Below are positions 26,386 to 34,751 of a stretch of 64,000 nucleotides of DNA, one piece after another. The first letter of the stretch is position 1; every line of letters starts with the position of its first letter. The position numbers were made by a program, and so were the translations under genes. The notes beneath the pieces were generated by a model. That model was not told where the DNA came from. It did no database searches and saw only the letters and a program-made list of their open reading frames with translations. The DNA is taken from the NCBI RefSeq assembly GCF_936916975.1, contig NZ_CAKZGO010000025.1:1-64000 (forward strand), in the 5' to 3' direction. The DNA is from an uncultured Dongia sp. Its GTDB lineage: Bacteria > Pseudomonadota > Alphaproteobacteria > Dongiales > Dongiaceae.

Positions 26386-27978
26386 GTGAAATTCATGACG
26401 AAAGCGCGTTCAGAGGTGTCGAGATCCGATCATGGAGATGTGGCGGCAAGATATGACTTTATCGTCTGCGGCGCCGGATCTTCCGGCTCGGTGGTTGCGG
26501 GTCGCTTGGCGGCAGATCCGGGCGTACGCGTGCTCCTGATCGAGGCCGGCGGCAGCGACGATGTGGTCGAGGTGATGACCCCGGCACAATGGCCCCTGAA
26601 CCTGGGATCGGACCGCGATTGGGCTTTCAAAGCAGAACCTAATCCGCACCTCAATGGTCGAACAATTCCACTCAGTATGGGCAAAGTTCTCGGCGGTGGA
26701 TCGAGTATCAATGTCATGGTATGGGCGCGCGGTCACCAGAACGACTGGGAGCACTTCGCCGCAGAGGCACAGGACCCGGCCTGGAACTACGAGTCAATCC
26801 TCGAGATCTATCGCCGCATCGAGAATTGGCAGGGCGCTCCCGATCCACGACGGCGTGGCGAAGGCGGCCCGGTTCACGTGCAGCCTGCCGTGAATCCCCA
26901 GCCGATTGCATCCGCCATGGTCGAGGCGGCAAAGTCGCTGGGCTTGCCGACCTTTGACAGTCCGAACGGCGCGATGATGGAAGGACGCGGTGGCGCTGCG
27001 ATCAACGACTTGATCGTGCGAGGCGGAAGGCGCTCATCCATCTTCCGGGCATATGTGCACCCAAAGTTGGGGCAGCCCAACCTGACCGCGCTGACGAATA
27101 CCACAGTCAGCAGGTTGATTTTCGACGGCACGACTGTCATCGGGGTGGAAGCATTCCGTGGATCGGCGCGCCATCTTTACATGGCCGACCGCGAGGTCGT
27201 TCTGTCTCTGGGCGCAATCAACACACCTAAGGTGCTCATGCAGTCCGGCATCGGCCCGGAAGCCGAACTCCGGCGGCACGGTGTTCCGGTGATCCAGCAT
27301 CTGCCAGGCGTTGGCCAGAATCATCAGGACCACGTCTCGTTCGGTTGCGTCTTCGAATATCGCGAACCACAGCCGGTCGGATATGGCGGCTCCGAGGCCA
27401 CCTTGTACTGGAAGAGCGATGCGAGCCTGGCACTGCCCGATATGTTCCATTGCCAGCTTGAGTTCCCGGTGGCGAGTCCCGAAACTGCCGTCCTCGGCGT
27501 TCCGGCGCATGGGTGGACGATGTTCGCTGGTCTCGCTCATCCCAAGAGCCGAGGCTCGCTTCATCTTTCCGGGCCCAACTTCGATGATCCCATCCGCATA
27601 AACGCGAACACGCTGGCACACCCGGATGATCTCAAGACGGCGTTTGCAAACATCGAACTGTGCCGCGAACTCGGCAGCAATGCTGCTTTCAATGCCCTGG
27701 TCAAGCGAGAGGCGTTGCCCGGCAAGCTTGATGCCCGCGCAATGGAGAGCTTCGCGCGCAATGCGGCCGTGACTTACTGGCATCAGTCCTGCACAGCCAA
27801 AATGGGCTGCGACGCGATGTCCGTGGTTGACAGCAGACTGAAGGTCTACGGTATCGACAGGTTGCGCATAGCCGACTCTTCCATCATGCCGGATATCACC
27901 AGCGGTAATACGATGGCGCCGTGCGTTGTCATTGGAGAGAGGGCGGCCGACATGATTAAGTCATCTCACGGCATCTAG
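26386..27978 (+). CDS. GMC-family oxidoreductase (choline dehydrogenase-like)
   Basis: FAD enzyme of 530 residues that oxidises an alcohol. FAD motif FIVCGAGSSGSVVAGRLA lies near residue 26, then KVLGGGSSINVMVWARG and GAINTPKVLMQSGIGP; the C-terminal catalytic region is YWHQSCTAKMG (active-site His) with IADSSIMPDITSGNTMAPCV. The frame opens at a GTG at 26386; an ATG at 26395 is equally possible. First gene of the rightward catabolic run toward the lactonase at 34.7 kb, with an aldehyde dehydrogenase downstream that could take its product. Electron acceptor and substrate unknown. Confidence 0.9.
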   Translation: MKFMTKARSEVSRSDHGDVAARYDFIVCGAGSSGSVVAGRLAADPGVRVLLIEAGGSDDVVEVMTPAQWPLNLGSDRDWAFKAEPNPHLNGRTIPLSMGKVLGGGSSINVMVWARGHQNDWEHFAAEAQDPAWNYESILEIYRRIENWQGAPDPRRRGEGGPVHVQPAVNPQPIASAMVEAAKSLGLPTFDSPNGAMMEGRGGAAINDLIVRGGRRSSIFRAYVHPKLGQPNLTALTNTTVSRLIFDGTTVIGVEAFRGSARHLYMADREVVLSLGAINTPKVLMQSGIGPEAELRRHGVPVIQHLPGVGQNHQDHVSFGCVFEYREPQPVGYGGSEATLYWKSDASLALPDMFHCQLEFPVASPETAVLGVPAHGWTMFAGLAHPKSRGSLHLSGPNFDDPIRINANTLAHPDDLKTAFANIELCRELGSNAAFNALVKREALPGKLDARAMESFARNAAVTYWHQSCTAKMGCDAMSVVDSRLKVYGIDRLRIADSSIMPDITSGNTMAPCVVIGERAADMIKSSHGI

Positions 27979-28290
27979 GCGAGAGGCCGGTCTCTACCCC
28001 TGCATCATGAGCGAGCTGAGGGAACCCAAGCCCGAGGGCGCGGCGATCTGCTCGCTGTCCAGGCTTGCTGTAGCGAGGTACGCCTATTTTCACAGTTGCC
28101 GATGGATGTCCGACGGGCTTCTTCCTGATTAATCGCGGTTGTCAACGCCGATCACCGTTGACTTCGCTATTTCTGTTATGACCGCAACCGGTGATGTGCA
28201 TAGCGACATACTAAGTTAGTAGTGATTAAGGCCTTGTGCGGCGTTCGCTCGCACTTTCTCAAAATGCATCAAATTCCGGAGTAAAACGGT
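27979..28290. other. Intergenic stretch with an inverted repeat
   Basis: 312 bp between the GMC and dehydrogenase genes. It holds a 7-bp inverted repeat (GTCAACG/CGTTGAC at 28141-28162), which may be an operator for the genes downstream. A 41-codon rightward frame at 28007-28132 has no support. The length of the gap suggests a separate promoter for the operon beginning at 28291. Confidence 0.45.
28141..28162. promoter_or_regulatory. Inverted repeat upstream of the dehydrogenase operon
   Basis: GTCAACG and CGTTGAC arms separated by 8 bp, about 130 bp before the start at 28291. Size and spacing suit a dimeric repressor or activator site. The regulator is unknown; the LysR gene at 31423 is one candidate. 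Confidence 0.35.
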
Positions 28291-29184
28291 ATGTCGGGTT
28301 CGGTCATTGGCTTTGTCGGCATTGGCCGAATGGGTGCGCATATGGCAGCTCGCCTCCATGCGGCGGGTCATAAATTGTGCGTTTTCGACACCAACGCGGC
28401 AGCGGTTGCGGAACTTCAGAAAAATGGCGCCAAGATCGCCGCCTCGGCACAGGAGGTGGGTGACCACGCCGAGACCGTGTTCATCAGCCTGCCGACACCC
28501 GATATCGTTCATTCGGTCGTCATCGGTGAGAAGGGGATTGCACGCGGGTCCCAGGTCAAGACCGTGATCGACCTGTCGACGACCGGGCCGGGTATGGCCA
28601 CGCGCGTGTCAATCGCCCTTAAGGAAAAGGGGATCGCCTGGCTGGATGCACCCGTCAGCGGCGGCCTCGCCGGTGCACGAGATGGCAAGCTGGCCGTGAT
28701 GGTCTCTGGCCCCAAAGCCAGTTTCGATCTGCTCGAGCCCATTCTGCTGAATTTCGGTAAGCTGTTCTTCGTCGGCGAAAAGGCCGGTCTTGCGCAGGTG
28801 GCAAAGCTCGCCAACAATCTCCTCGCAGCATCAGCCATGGTGATCTCCTCCGAAGCGCTCGTCATGGGCGTCAAGGCCGGGATCGACCCCAAGGTCCTTC
28901 TCGACATTATCAATGCGGGCAGCGGCCGCAACAGTGCGACGCAGGACAAATTCCCTCGTTCGGTGTTGACGCGCACATTTGATTTCGGCTTTGCCACCGG
29001 GCTATCCTACAAGGATGTTCGCCTGTGCATCGATGAAGCGGAAGCAATGGGCGTCCCCATGGTCGCGGGTGCCGCAGTTCGCCAGATGCTCGCCGTCACC
29101 AATGCCAAGTTCGGGCCGAATTCCGATTTTACCTCCATCACCCGGGTCGTCGAGGAATGGGCCGGCGTCGAAGTCAAAGGCTGA
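28291..29184 (+). CDS. NAD(P)-dependent 3-hydroxyacid dehydrogenase (3-hydroxyisobutyrate dehydrogenase family)
   Basis: 297 residues. Rossmann motif FVGIGRMGAHMAARL at the N-terminus, substrate loop DAPVSGGLAGARDGKLAVMVSG, catalytic Lys in KLANNLLAASAMV and the C-terminal KDVRLCIDEAEAMGVPMV are those of the beta-hydroxyacid dehydrogenase family. It would oxidise a 3-hydroxy acid to a semialdehyde or keto acid, or run in reverse. First of a probable operon with the CMD-like and aldehyde dehydrogenase genes. The start at 28291 has CCGGAG upstream. Confidence 0.9.
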   Translation: MSGSVIGFVGIGRMGAHMAARLHAAGHKLCVFDTNAAAVAELQKNGAKIAASAQEVGDHAETVFISLPTPDIVHSVVIGEKGIARGSQVKTVIDLSTTGPGMATRVSIALKEKGIAWLDAPVSGGLAGARDGKLAVMVSGPKASFDLLEPILLNFGKLFFVGEKAGLAQVAKLANNLLAASAMVISSEALVMGVKAGIDPKVLLDIINAGSGRNSATQDKFPRSVLTRTFDFGFATGLSYKDVRLCIDEAEAMGVPMVAGAAVRQMLAVTNAKFGPNSDFTSITRVVEEWAGVEVKG

Positions 29185-29243
29185 CCTCGCACACTGATCT
29201 GGCCATCTCCGCACCACCCTCCCCTTCTTCAAAGGAAAGAATC

Positions 29244-29633
29244 ATGAGCAAAGAAATTTTCGATCGCGGCCTCAATATCCGCAAAAGCGTGCTGGGCGCC
29301 GAATTCGTGGAAAAATCCTTCGCCGCGGCGGACAGCTTCAATCGCCCGATGCAGGAACTCGTCACGGAATATTGCTGGGGCGCCGTCTGGGGTCGCGAGG
29401 AACTGCCGTTCAAGACGCGCAGCATGCTGAACCTGGCAATGATCAGCGCGCTCAATCGCCCGCATGAGCTGAAAATGCATGTCAAGGGCGCCTTGAAAAA
29501 CGGCGTGACGCGCGACGAGATTCGCGAAATATTCATGCAGGTTGCGATTTATTGCGGCGTACCTGCTGGTGTCGATTCCTTCCGCATCGCGCGGGAAGTC
29601 TTCGATGAGATCGACGGTCCGGCCAAGGCATGA
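29244..29633 (+). CDS. Carboxymuconolactone decarboxylase (CMD) family protein
   Basis: 129 residues; WGREELPFKTRSMLNLAMIS, NRPHELKMHVKGALKNGVT and MQVAIYCGVPAGVDSFR match the CMD/PcaC family. In protocatechuate breakdown PcaC decarboxylates a muconolactone; CMD-like proteins elsewhere have redox or unknown functions. The start at 29244 has AAAGGAAAG upstream. Its stop overlaps the aldehyde dehydrogenase start (ATGA). In a region rich in lactone-related enzymes, a lactone acid is a reasonable substrate guess, but only a guess. Confidence 0.85.
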   Translation: MSKEIFDRGLNIRKSVLGAEFVEKSFAAADSFNRPMQELVTEYCWGAVWGREELPFKTRSMLNLAMISALNRPHELKMHVKGALKNGVTRDEIREIFMQVAIYCGVPAGVDSFRIAREVFDEIDGPAKA

Positions 29634-31141
29634 CGTCGCGCGAGGCTCGTAAGGACGGCGGCATGCAAAGCTACAAGATGCTCATTGGCGGCGAGCGCCT
29701 GGATGCAGAGGGCGGCGCCACATTCGAAACCGAAAACCCCTTCTCCGGCGCGCCCTGGGCCCTCGTGCCGCGTGCCGGTGTCGCCGATGTGGATAAGGCA
29801 GTCGCCGCGGCGCGGACCGCTTTCAACAATCCGGACTGGCGCAAGATCAGCGCGTCGGCGCGTGGTGCACTGCTTCATCGCCTCGGCGATCTCATTGCCC
29901 GGGAAGCGGAACGGCTGGCGCAGATCGAGACGCGCGACAACGGCAAGCTGATCACCGAGATGCGGGGACAGCTCAAATATATCCCGCAGTGGTACTACTA
30001 TTTTGGCGGCCTCGCCGACAAGATAGAGGGCCGCGTCATTCCGATCGACAAGCCCGGCATGTTCAATTTCACCCGTGAGGAGCCGCTTGGCGTCGTCGCG
30101 GCGATCACGCCGTGGAATTCGCCGCTGATGCTGGCGACGTGGAAGTTGGCGCCGGCTCTTGCCGCCGGCAACACGATCGTCTGGAAACCGTCGGAATTCT
30201 CCTCCGCCTCGGCGCTGGAGCTGGCGCCGCTCTTCGAGGAGGCGGGTTTCCCGCCCGGCGTCGTCAATATTCTGACCGGCTTTGGCGCCGATATCGGCGA
30301 ACGCCTGGTTTCGCATCCGGATGTGGCAAAGGTCGCCTTCACCGGTGGCGATCGAACGGGCCAAAGCGTCTACGAACTTGCCGCGCGTAGCATCAAGCCA
30401 GTGACGCTGGAACTAGGTGGCAAGTCAGCGAATATCGTCTTTGGCGACGCCCTTATCGACAATGCCGTCAAAGGGACCATCTCCGGCATCTTCGCAGCGA
30501 CCGGACAGACTTGCATTGCCGGCTCGCGGGCGCTCGTCCATCGCTCGATCCATGACGAATTCGTCGACAAGCTGGTCAGTCTAGGTAAGACCGCCCGCAT
30601 GGGCGATCCGGCGCTTGATACAACGCAGGTCGGCCCGATCACCACACGCCCTCAGCGGGCCAAGGTGCTCGACTATATCGGCATCGCCAAGAACGAGGGC
30701 GCCCAGTGCGTGCTGGGTGGCGCAGCAGCGACACGGCCCGAATGCGGCAATGGCTGGTTTGTCGAACCGACCATCTTCACCGGTGTCAAAGCCGACATGC
30801 GCATCGCCCAGGAAGAGGTTTTTGGGCCGGTCCTTTCCGTCATCACGTTCGATGATGCCGACGAGGCCGTCGCAATCGCCAACGGCACGCAATACGGCCT
30901 CGCGGCCGGTGTGTGGACGCAGAACATCGGCACGGCCCTCACCATGTCGGAAAGGTTGGAAGCCGGCACTATCTGGGTCAATACCTATCGCGCCGTCAGC
31001 TACATGTCGCCGTTTGGCGGATATAAGCGTTCGGGTATCGGCCGCGAAAGCGGACTCAACGCCATTCGCGAATACCTGCAGGAAAAGAGTGTTTGGATTG
31101 ACATGATCGGTGAAGTCGCTAATCCATTCGTGCAGCGTTGA
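29630..31141 (+). CDS. NAD(P)-dependent aldehyde dehydrogenase
   Basis: 503 residues of the aldehyde dehydrogenase superfamily. AITPWNSPLML (cofactor region), KPSEFSS, LELGGKSANIVF (general-base Glu) and ATGQTCIAGSR (nucleophilic Cys) are present, with QEEVFGPVLSVI and SPFGGYKRSGIGRE in the C-terminal part. The ATGA start at 29630 couples it to the CMD-like gene; an internal ATG at 29663 is better placed by similarity. It probably oxidises the aldehyde formed by the GMC oxidoreductase or the hydroxyacid dehydrogenase. A strong terminator follows. Confidence 0.93.
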   Translation: MTSREARKDGGMQSYKMLIGGERLDAEGGATFETENPFSGAPWALVPRAGVADVDKAVAAARTAFNNPDWRKISASARGALLHRLGDLIAREAERLAQIETRDNGKLITEMRGQLKYIPQWYYYFGGLADKIEGRVIPIDKPGMFNFTREEPLGVVAAITPWNSPLMLATWKLAPALAAGNTIVWKPSEFSSASALELAPLFEEAGFPPGVVNILTGFGADIGERLVSHPDVAKVAFTGGDRTGQSVYELAARSIKPVTLELGGKSANIVFGDALIDNAVKGTISGIFAATGQTCIAGSRALVHRSIHDEFVDKLVSLGKTARMGDPALDTTQVGPITTRPQRAKVLDYIGIAKNEGAQCVLGGAAATRPECGNGWFVEPTIFTGVKADMRIAQEEVFGPVLSVITFDDADEAVAIANGTQYGLAAGVWTQNIGTALTMSERLEAGTIWVNTYRAVSYMSPFGGYKRSGIGRESGLNAIREYLQEKSVWIDMIGEVANPFVQR

Positions 31142-31173
31142 CATAGCTGCCGGGTCGGTATGCCCCGCCTCTC

Positions 31174-31211
31174 ATCGCCCGCCTGGCCCTGGCGCCCAGG
31201 CGGGCGATTTT
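31174..31211 (+). terminator. Rho-independent terminator after the aldehyde dehydrogenase gene
   Basis: A 13-bp perfect stem (31174-31186 pairing with 31196-31208) around a 9-nt loop, followed by TTT, 33 bp after the aldehyde dehydrogenase stop. It closes the dehydrogenase-CMD-ALDH operon before the LysR gene. Confidence 0.8.
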
Positions 31212-31422
31212 CATTCTCGGTCGTTATCGTCAGCGAACCGACGCCGCTCATTGGCGCCGAAACCTGCCCACTTATTGAAAAAATCAAGCCAATCCAGCCA
31301 GATAGGAGCCTGATCGCCGAACGCCCCATAATTTGCACGGTGGCGGGCAAATCGGTAAGTTAACGGACTTATTTTCCCAACTTAGCGAAACTAGCGATCT
31401 CGCCATCCGGTTTAGATTGAAC

Positions 31423-32352
31423 ATGGAACTCAAGCAGCTTTCCTACTTTCTCTCGGTCGCAGAAGCCGGGAGCTTTTCCAAGGCTGCTGTGCTTGTCTCG
31501 GTTGCCCAGCCGGTCCTCAGCCGTCAGATGAAGCTTCTGGAAGCCGAGCTTGGCGTGGAGCTCTTTTACCGGAATGGCCGCGGTATCGTTCTCTCCGAAG
31601 CAGGCAAACTCCTCGAAACACATGCGCGCACGATCATGGATTCGCTGCAGCAAGCGTCCGCTGAACTCACCGCCACGCGTTCAGCACCGCAGGGTCGTGT
31701 CGTGATTGCCATGCCACCCTCCATTGGCTGGGTGTTGACGACCGCACTCGTCCGTCGCTGCCGCGCTGAATTTCCCGATATCAAGCTTCACGTCGTCGAA
31801 GGCTTCAGCGGCCACGTTACCGAATGGTTGTCGACGGGCCGGATCGACGTCGGCATCGTCTACAATGCCGTGCGCCGCCCGACACTGAATACGGAGCCGC
31901 TTTTTGCCGATGAATTGGTACTGCTCGGCCCTGCGAGTGATCCCGCTGGTATTGGCGGCGAGGCCGTTGCCGCCGCCCGGCTGGGCACGCTGCCCTTGAT
32001 CCTCCCGGCGCGGCCACATGGCCTGCGTGTTCTCGTCGACGATATGCTGGACAAACTTAACCTCGTCGCCACCATCGAGCTCGAAGTGGACGCGATGACC
32101 ACCACGCTCAGTCTCGTCGAACAGGGTGCCGGCTATACCATTCTCTCAGAAACGGCAGCACAGCATCTGCTCGGCGCTGGGCGCATTCGGTCCTGGCCGA
32201 TTGTCGACCCGGTGATTACCCGCCAAGTGGTCCTCGCCACCTCGACCCAGCGGCCGATGAGCGTCGCGACCCGCATCGTTACGCGCATGATCCGCGAACA
32301 GGCCAAAACGGCCTTTCCCCGGGCCGCCCAATCCATGGCCGAGACGGAATAA
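31423..32352 (+). CDS. LysR-family transcriptional regulator
   Basis: 309 residues. The winged HTH occupies the first 60 (MELKQLSYFLSVAEAGSFSK, AQPVLSRQMKLLEAELGVELF), followed by a periplasmic-binding-type effector domain (VVIAMPPSIGWVLTTALVRR). The start at 31423 matches the usual LysR beginning; longer frames upstream cross the terminator region. It sits between two blocks of the catabolic run and transcribes the same way; a local activator role is likely. Confidence 0.9.
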   Translation: MELKQLSYFLSVAEAGSFSKAAVLVSVAQPVLSRQMKLLEAELGVELFYRNGRGIVLSEAGKLLETHARTIMDSLQQASAELTATRSAPQGRVVIAMPPSIGWVLTTALVRRCRAEFPDIKLHVVEGFSGHVTEWLSTGRIDVGIVYNAVRRPTLNTEPLFADELVLLGPASDPAGIGGEAVAAARLGTLPLILPARPHGLRVLVDDMLDKLNLVATIELEVDAMTTTLSLVEQGAGYTILSETAAQHLLGAGRIRSWPIVDPVITRQVVLATSTQRPMSVATRIVTRMIREQAKTAFPRAAQSMAETE

Positions 32353-32380
32353 AGCCTCCCGATAGCCGAACTGTGTAGCT

Positions 32381-32402
32381 GATATAATCGAATTGATATA
32401 TC
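32381..32402. promoter_or_regulatory. AT-rich inverted repeat before the MmgE/PrpD gene
   Basis: GATATA and TATATC arms separated by 10 bp, in an otherwise GC-rich gap after the LysR gene. It contains ATTGATATAT, also found in the AT-rich segment at 26272-26313. It could be a binding site shared by the two transcription units. Confidence 0.4.
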
Positions 32403-32512
32403 TGCTAGGCGCTTTTTAGGCGATAGTTGTAGGCTCTTCCATCGCGCCTCATCAGCGCACAGAACCATTGCTGTTGGAGGCTCGCCTGCCGAATATCGCC
32501 GCAAGGTCCGCC

Positions 32513-33886
32513 GTGTCGGTGGAAGCCAGCGCGCCACTGGCCGTTCGCCTCGCCCGCACCATCGTTCATGGCCGTCAGCCCGCTTTCTCTGCCGAGGTGC
32601 GGGGGAAGCTGCGCCTATGCGTGTTGGATTTTCTTGCCTGCACCCTTGAAGCTTATTCCCTGCCCTGGGCGCGCCAGGCCGCGGCCCTGGCCGAGAAGGG
32701 CGACGGGCGTTGCACGATTATAGGCTCGACCAGCCACGCATTTGTTGGCGATGCAGCCTTCGCCAATGCAGTTGCCGCCCACGGTCTGGTGCGGGAAGAT
32801 ATGCATACCGGCAGCGTCAGTCACCTTGGTGTTGTAGTTCTCCCTGCGCTGTTCGCCGTGGCGCAAGATCAGCGCCTGCCTGGCACAGCCTTCGTCGAAG
32901 CGGCGATCGTCGGCTACGAGGTCGGTGCCAAGGTCGGGCGGGCTTTGGTGACACCGCAATTTGCGCGCACATTCCGGCCGACCGGTTTCACCGGGCCGAT
33001 TGCGGCCGCAGCCGCCCTCTGCCACCTTCTCCGTCTTGATGAGGCCGAAACGACGAGCGCCTTGGCATTCGCCGCCAACATGACAGGCGGTCTCAACCAG
33101 TGGCCGCATACCGGCTCCGACGAAATGTATTTCCATGCCGGACAGGCGGCAGCCGGCGCCATTCGCGCGGTTCGGCTCGCCATGTCCGGTGCACGTGGCT
33201 CGGCCCGAGCACTGGACGGTGAAGCCGGCTTGCTCCGTGCCTATCGCCCGGACCGCAGCGCACCCGACATCACGCTGTTCGACGGCGCCGAGCCGGAAAT
33301 CATGTCCGTCTATTTCAAGGCGGCACCTGTCTGCAACTTTGCCCAGACTCCATGCCAGGCGGCCATCAAGCTCGCCAGCGAAGAGCAGATCGATCCGGCA
33401 CGAGTGGCAGCGATCAAGGTGCGCGTCTCGGCGGCAGCGCAGGCTTATCCAGGCTGCGACTATGTTGGTCCATTCGAACGCGTTCTTCAGGCGAAAATGA
33501 GCATCCAGTTCGCCGTGGCAAGTGCCTTGCTGCGCAGGTCGGTCGATGAGGACTCATATCGCGTGCTCAATGATCCGGCCATCATGCGACTTGCCGAACT
33601 CGTTAATATCGATGTGGCACCGGATCTGACCGCCGCCTTCCCCATGGCGCAAGGTGCGGAGATCATCGTCTCGCTCGACGATGGTCGCAATCTTACCCGG
33701 CACTTGCGCGACGTCGTGCCGGCCGATCAAGGCCTGATCCGCCGGCGTTTCATGACCGCAGCGTCCAAGTTTGCCGGTGAGGTGCGGGCGCATGCCCTGG
33801 AAGGTGCCGTGGATATGCTGGACACGCTCCCCGATATCAGCATCATCCTGCAGTCCATCGGCGCGCCGGCAAACCAACCGGCCTGA
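32513..33886 (+). CDS. MmgE/PrpD family protein (second paralogue)
   Basis: About 457 residues of the MmgE/PrpD fold, which includes 2-methylcitrate dehydratase, cis-aconitate decarboxylase-like enzymes and many uncharacterised members. CVLDFLACTLEA and VHG-type SHAFVGDAAFANAVAAHGLVREDMHTGSVS match the family N-terminal half. It is clearly different from PrpD at 5255 and lacks its conserved WLDFND region. A GTG start at 32513 with AAGG upstream is preferred; the frame is open back to a TTG at 32468. It lies 33 nt before the lactonase-fold gene and is probably cotranscribed. Confidence 0.8.
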   Translation: MSVEASAPLAVRLARTIVHGRQPAFSAEVRGKLRLCVLDFLACTLEAYSLPWARQAAALAEKGDGRCTIIGSTSHAFVGDAAFANAVAAHGLVREDMHTGSVSHLGVVVLPALFAVAQDQRLPGTAFVEAAIVGYEVGAKVGRALVTPQFARTFRPTGFTGPIAAAAALCHLLRLDEAETTSALAFAANMTGGLNQWPHTGSDEMYFHAGQAAAGAIRAVRLAMSGARGSARALDGEAGLLRAYRPDRSAPDITLFDGAEPEIMSVYFKAAPVCNFAQTPCQAAIKLASEEQIDPARVAAIKVRVSAAAQAYPGCDYVGPFERVLQAKMSIQFAVASALLRRSVDEDSYRVLNDPAIMRLAELVNIDVAPDLTAAFPMAQGAEIIVSLDDGRNLTRHLRDVVPADQGLIRRRFMTAASKFAGEVRAHALEGAVDMLDTLPDISIILQSIGAPANQPA

Positions 33887-33919
33887 CCCCCTCTTTCACC
33901 CATCCTGATCAGAGTTCCC

Positions 33920-34729
33920 ATGACCGACGCCCTACCGGAATATCAAGTCTATGCCCTGCGCTACGCAACGCGGGAGGGGCGCCGCAGTGCCCATTTCATT
34001 GGTGGCGACCCGCATGACGGGCCGATGCGGATGGACTATTTTCTATGGGCGATTGTCGGCGGCGGCCGCACTTATGTCGTCGATTGCGGCTTCACCGACG
34101 AGGTCGCCGTTCAGCGCAAGCGTGAATTTATCCGCACTGCCGTCGACGCCTTGGCGCTGATCGACATCGATGCAGCGATGGTCGAGGACCTCATCATCAC
34201 CCATCTCCACTACGATCACGTCGGCAATTTCGCCTGTTTCCCGAAAGCCAACATTCATCTGCAGGAACCCGAGCTCGCCTACGCAACGGGCCGCTATATG
34301 CGTCATCCCTTCATGTCGCATGCTTTCGAGGTGGAGGACGTGGTCGGCATTGTGCGCCTGAACTATGCCGGTCGCGTTGTGTTCCACAACGGTGTTGCCA
34401 ATCTGGCGCCCGGCCTGTCGCTGCACCTTGCAGGTGGACATACGGCCGGGCTGCAATTCGTGCGCGTCCATACGCAGCGGGGCTGGGTCGTGCTCGCCTC
34501 CGACGTCGTTCATTATTATGAGAACATTGAAACGCGGCGCCCGTTCACGACGGCCTTCAATGTCGGCGATATGCTCGAAGGCTTCGACATGGTCAGGTCG
34601 CTGGCGTCGAGCGCCGATCACGTCATTCCGGGGCATGACCCAAAGGTGATCGAGCTATATCCGGCGCCCCGGCCTGAGCTTGCCGGCATCGCGGTACGCC
34701 TCGACATGGCGCCCAAAAAGCTCGGCTGA
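33920..34729 (+). CDS. Metallo-beta-lactamase-fold hydrolase, N-acyl-homoserine-lactonase-like
   Basis: 269 residues. The zinc-binding motif HLHYDH occupies residues 95-100, followed by further ligands in AGGHTAGLQFV and SDVVHYYEN and a final GHDP. Similarity is to the AHL lactonase family (AiiA/AttM-like), which opens lactone rings; some relatives, such as AttM, act in gamma-butyrolactone catabolism instead of quorum quenching. The surrounding catabolic genes favour the second role. It converges on the ATPase of cassette 3 with a 22-bp gap. Confidence 0.87.
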   Translation: MTDALPEYQVYALRYATREGRRSAHFIGGDPHDGPMRMDYFLWAIVGGGRTYVVDCGFTDEVAVQRKREFIRTAVDALALIDIDAAMVEDLIITHLHYDHVGNFACFPKANIHLQEPELAYATGRYMRHPFMSHAFEVEDVVGIVRLNYAGRVVFHNGVANLAPGLSLHLAGGHTAGLQFVRVHTQRGWVVLASDVVHYYENIETRRPFTTAFNVGDMLEGFDMVRSLASSADHVIPGHDPKVIELYPAPRPELAGIAVRLDMAPKKLG

Positions 34730-34751
34730 GACGGCGGCGCGGCGGCGCCTC

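Noticed and set aside
28007-28132. 41-codon rightward frame in the gap before the hydroxyacid dehydrogenase
   Set aside because: No ribosome site or recognisable similarity; too short to support.
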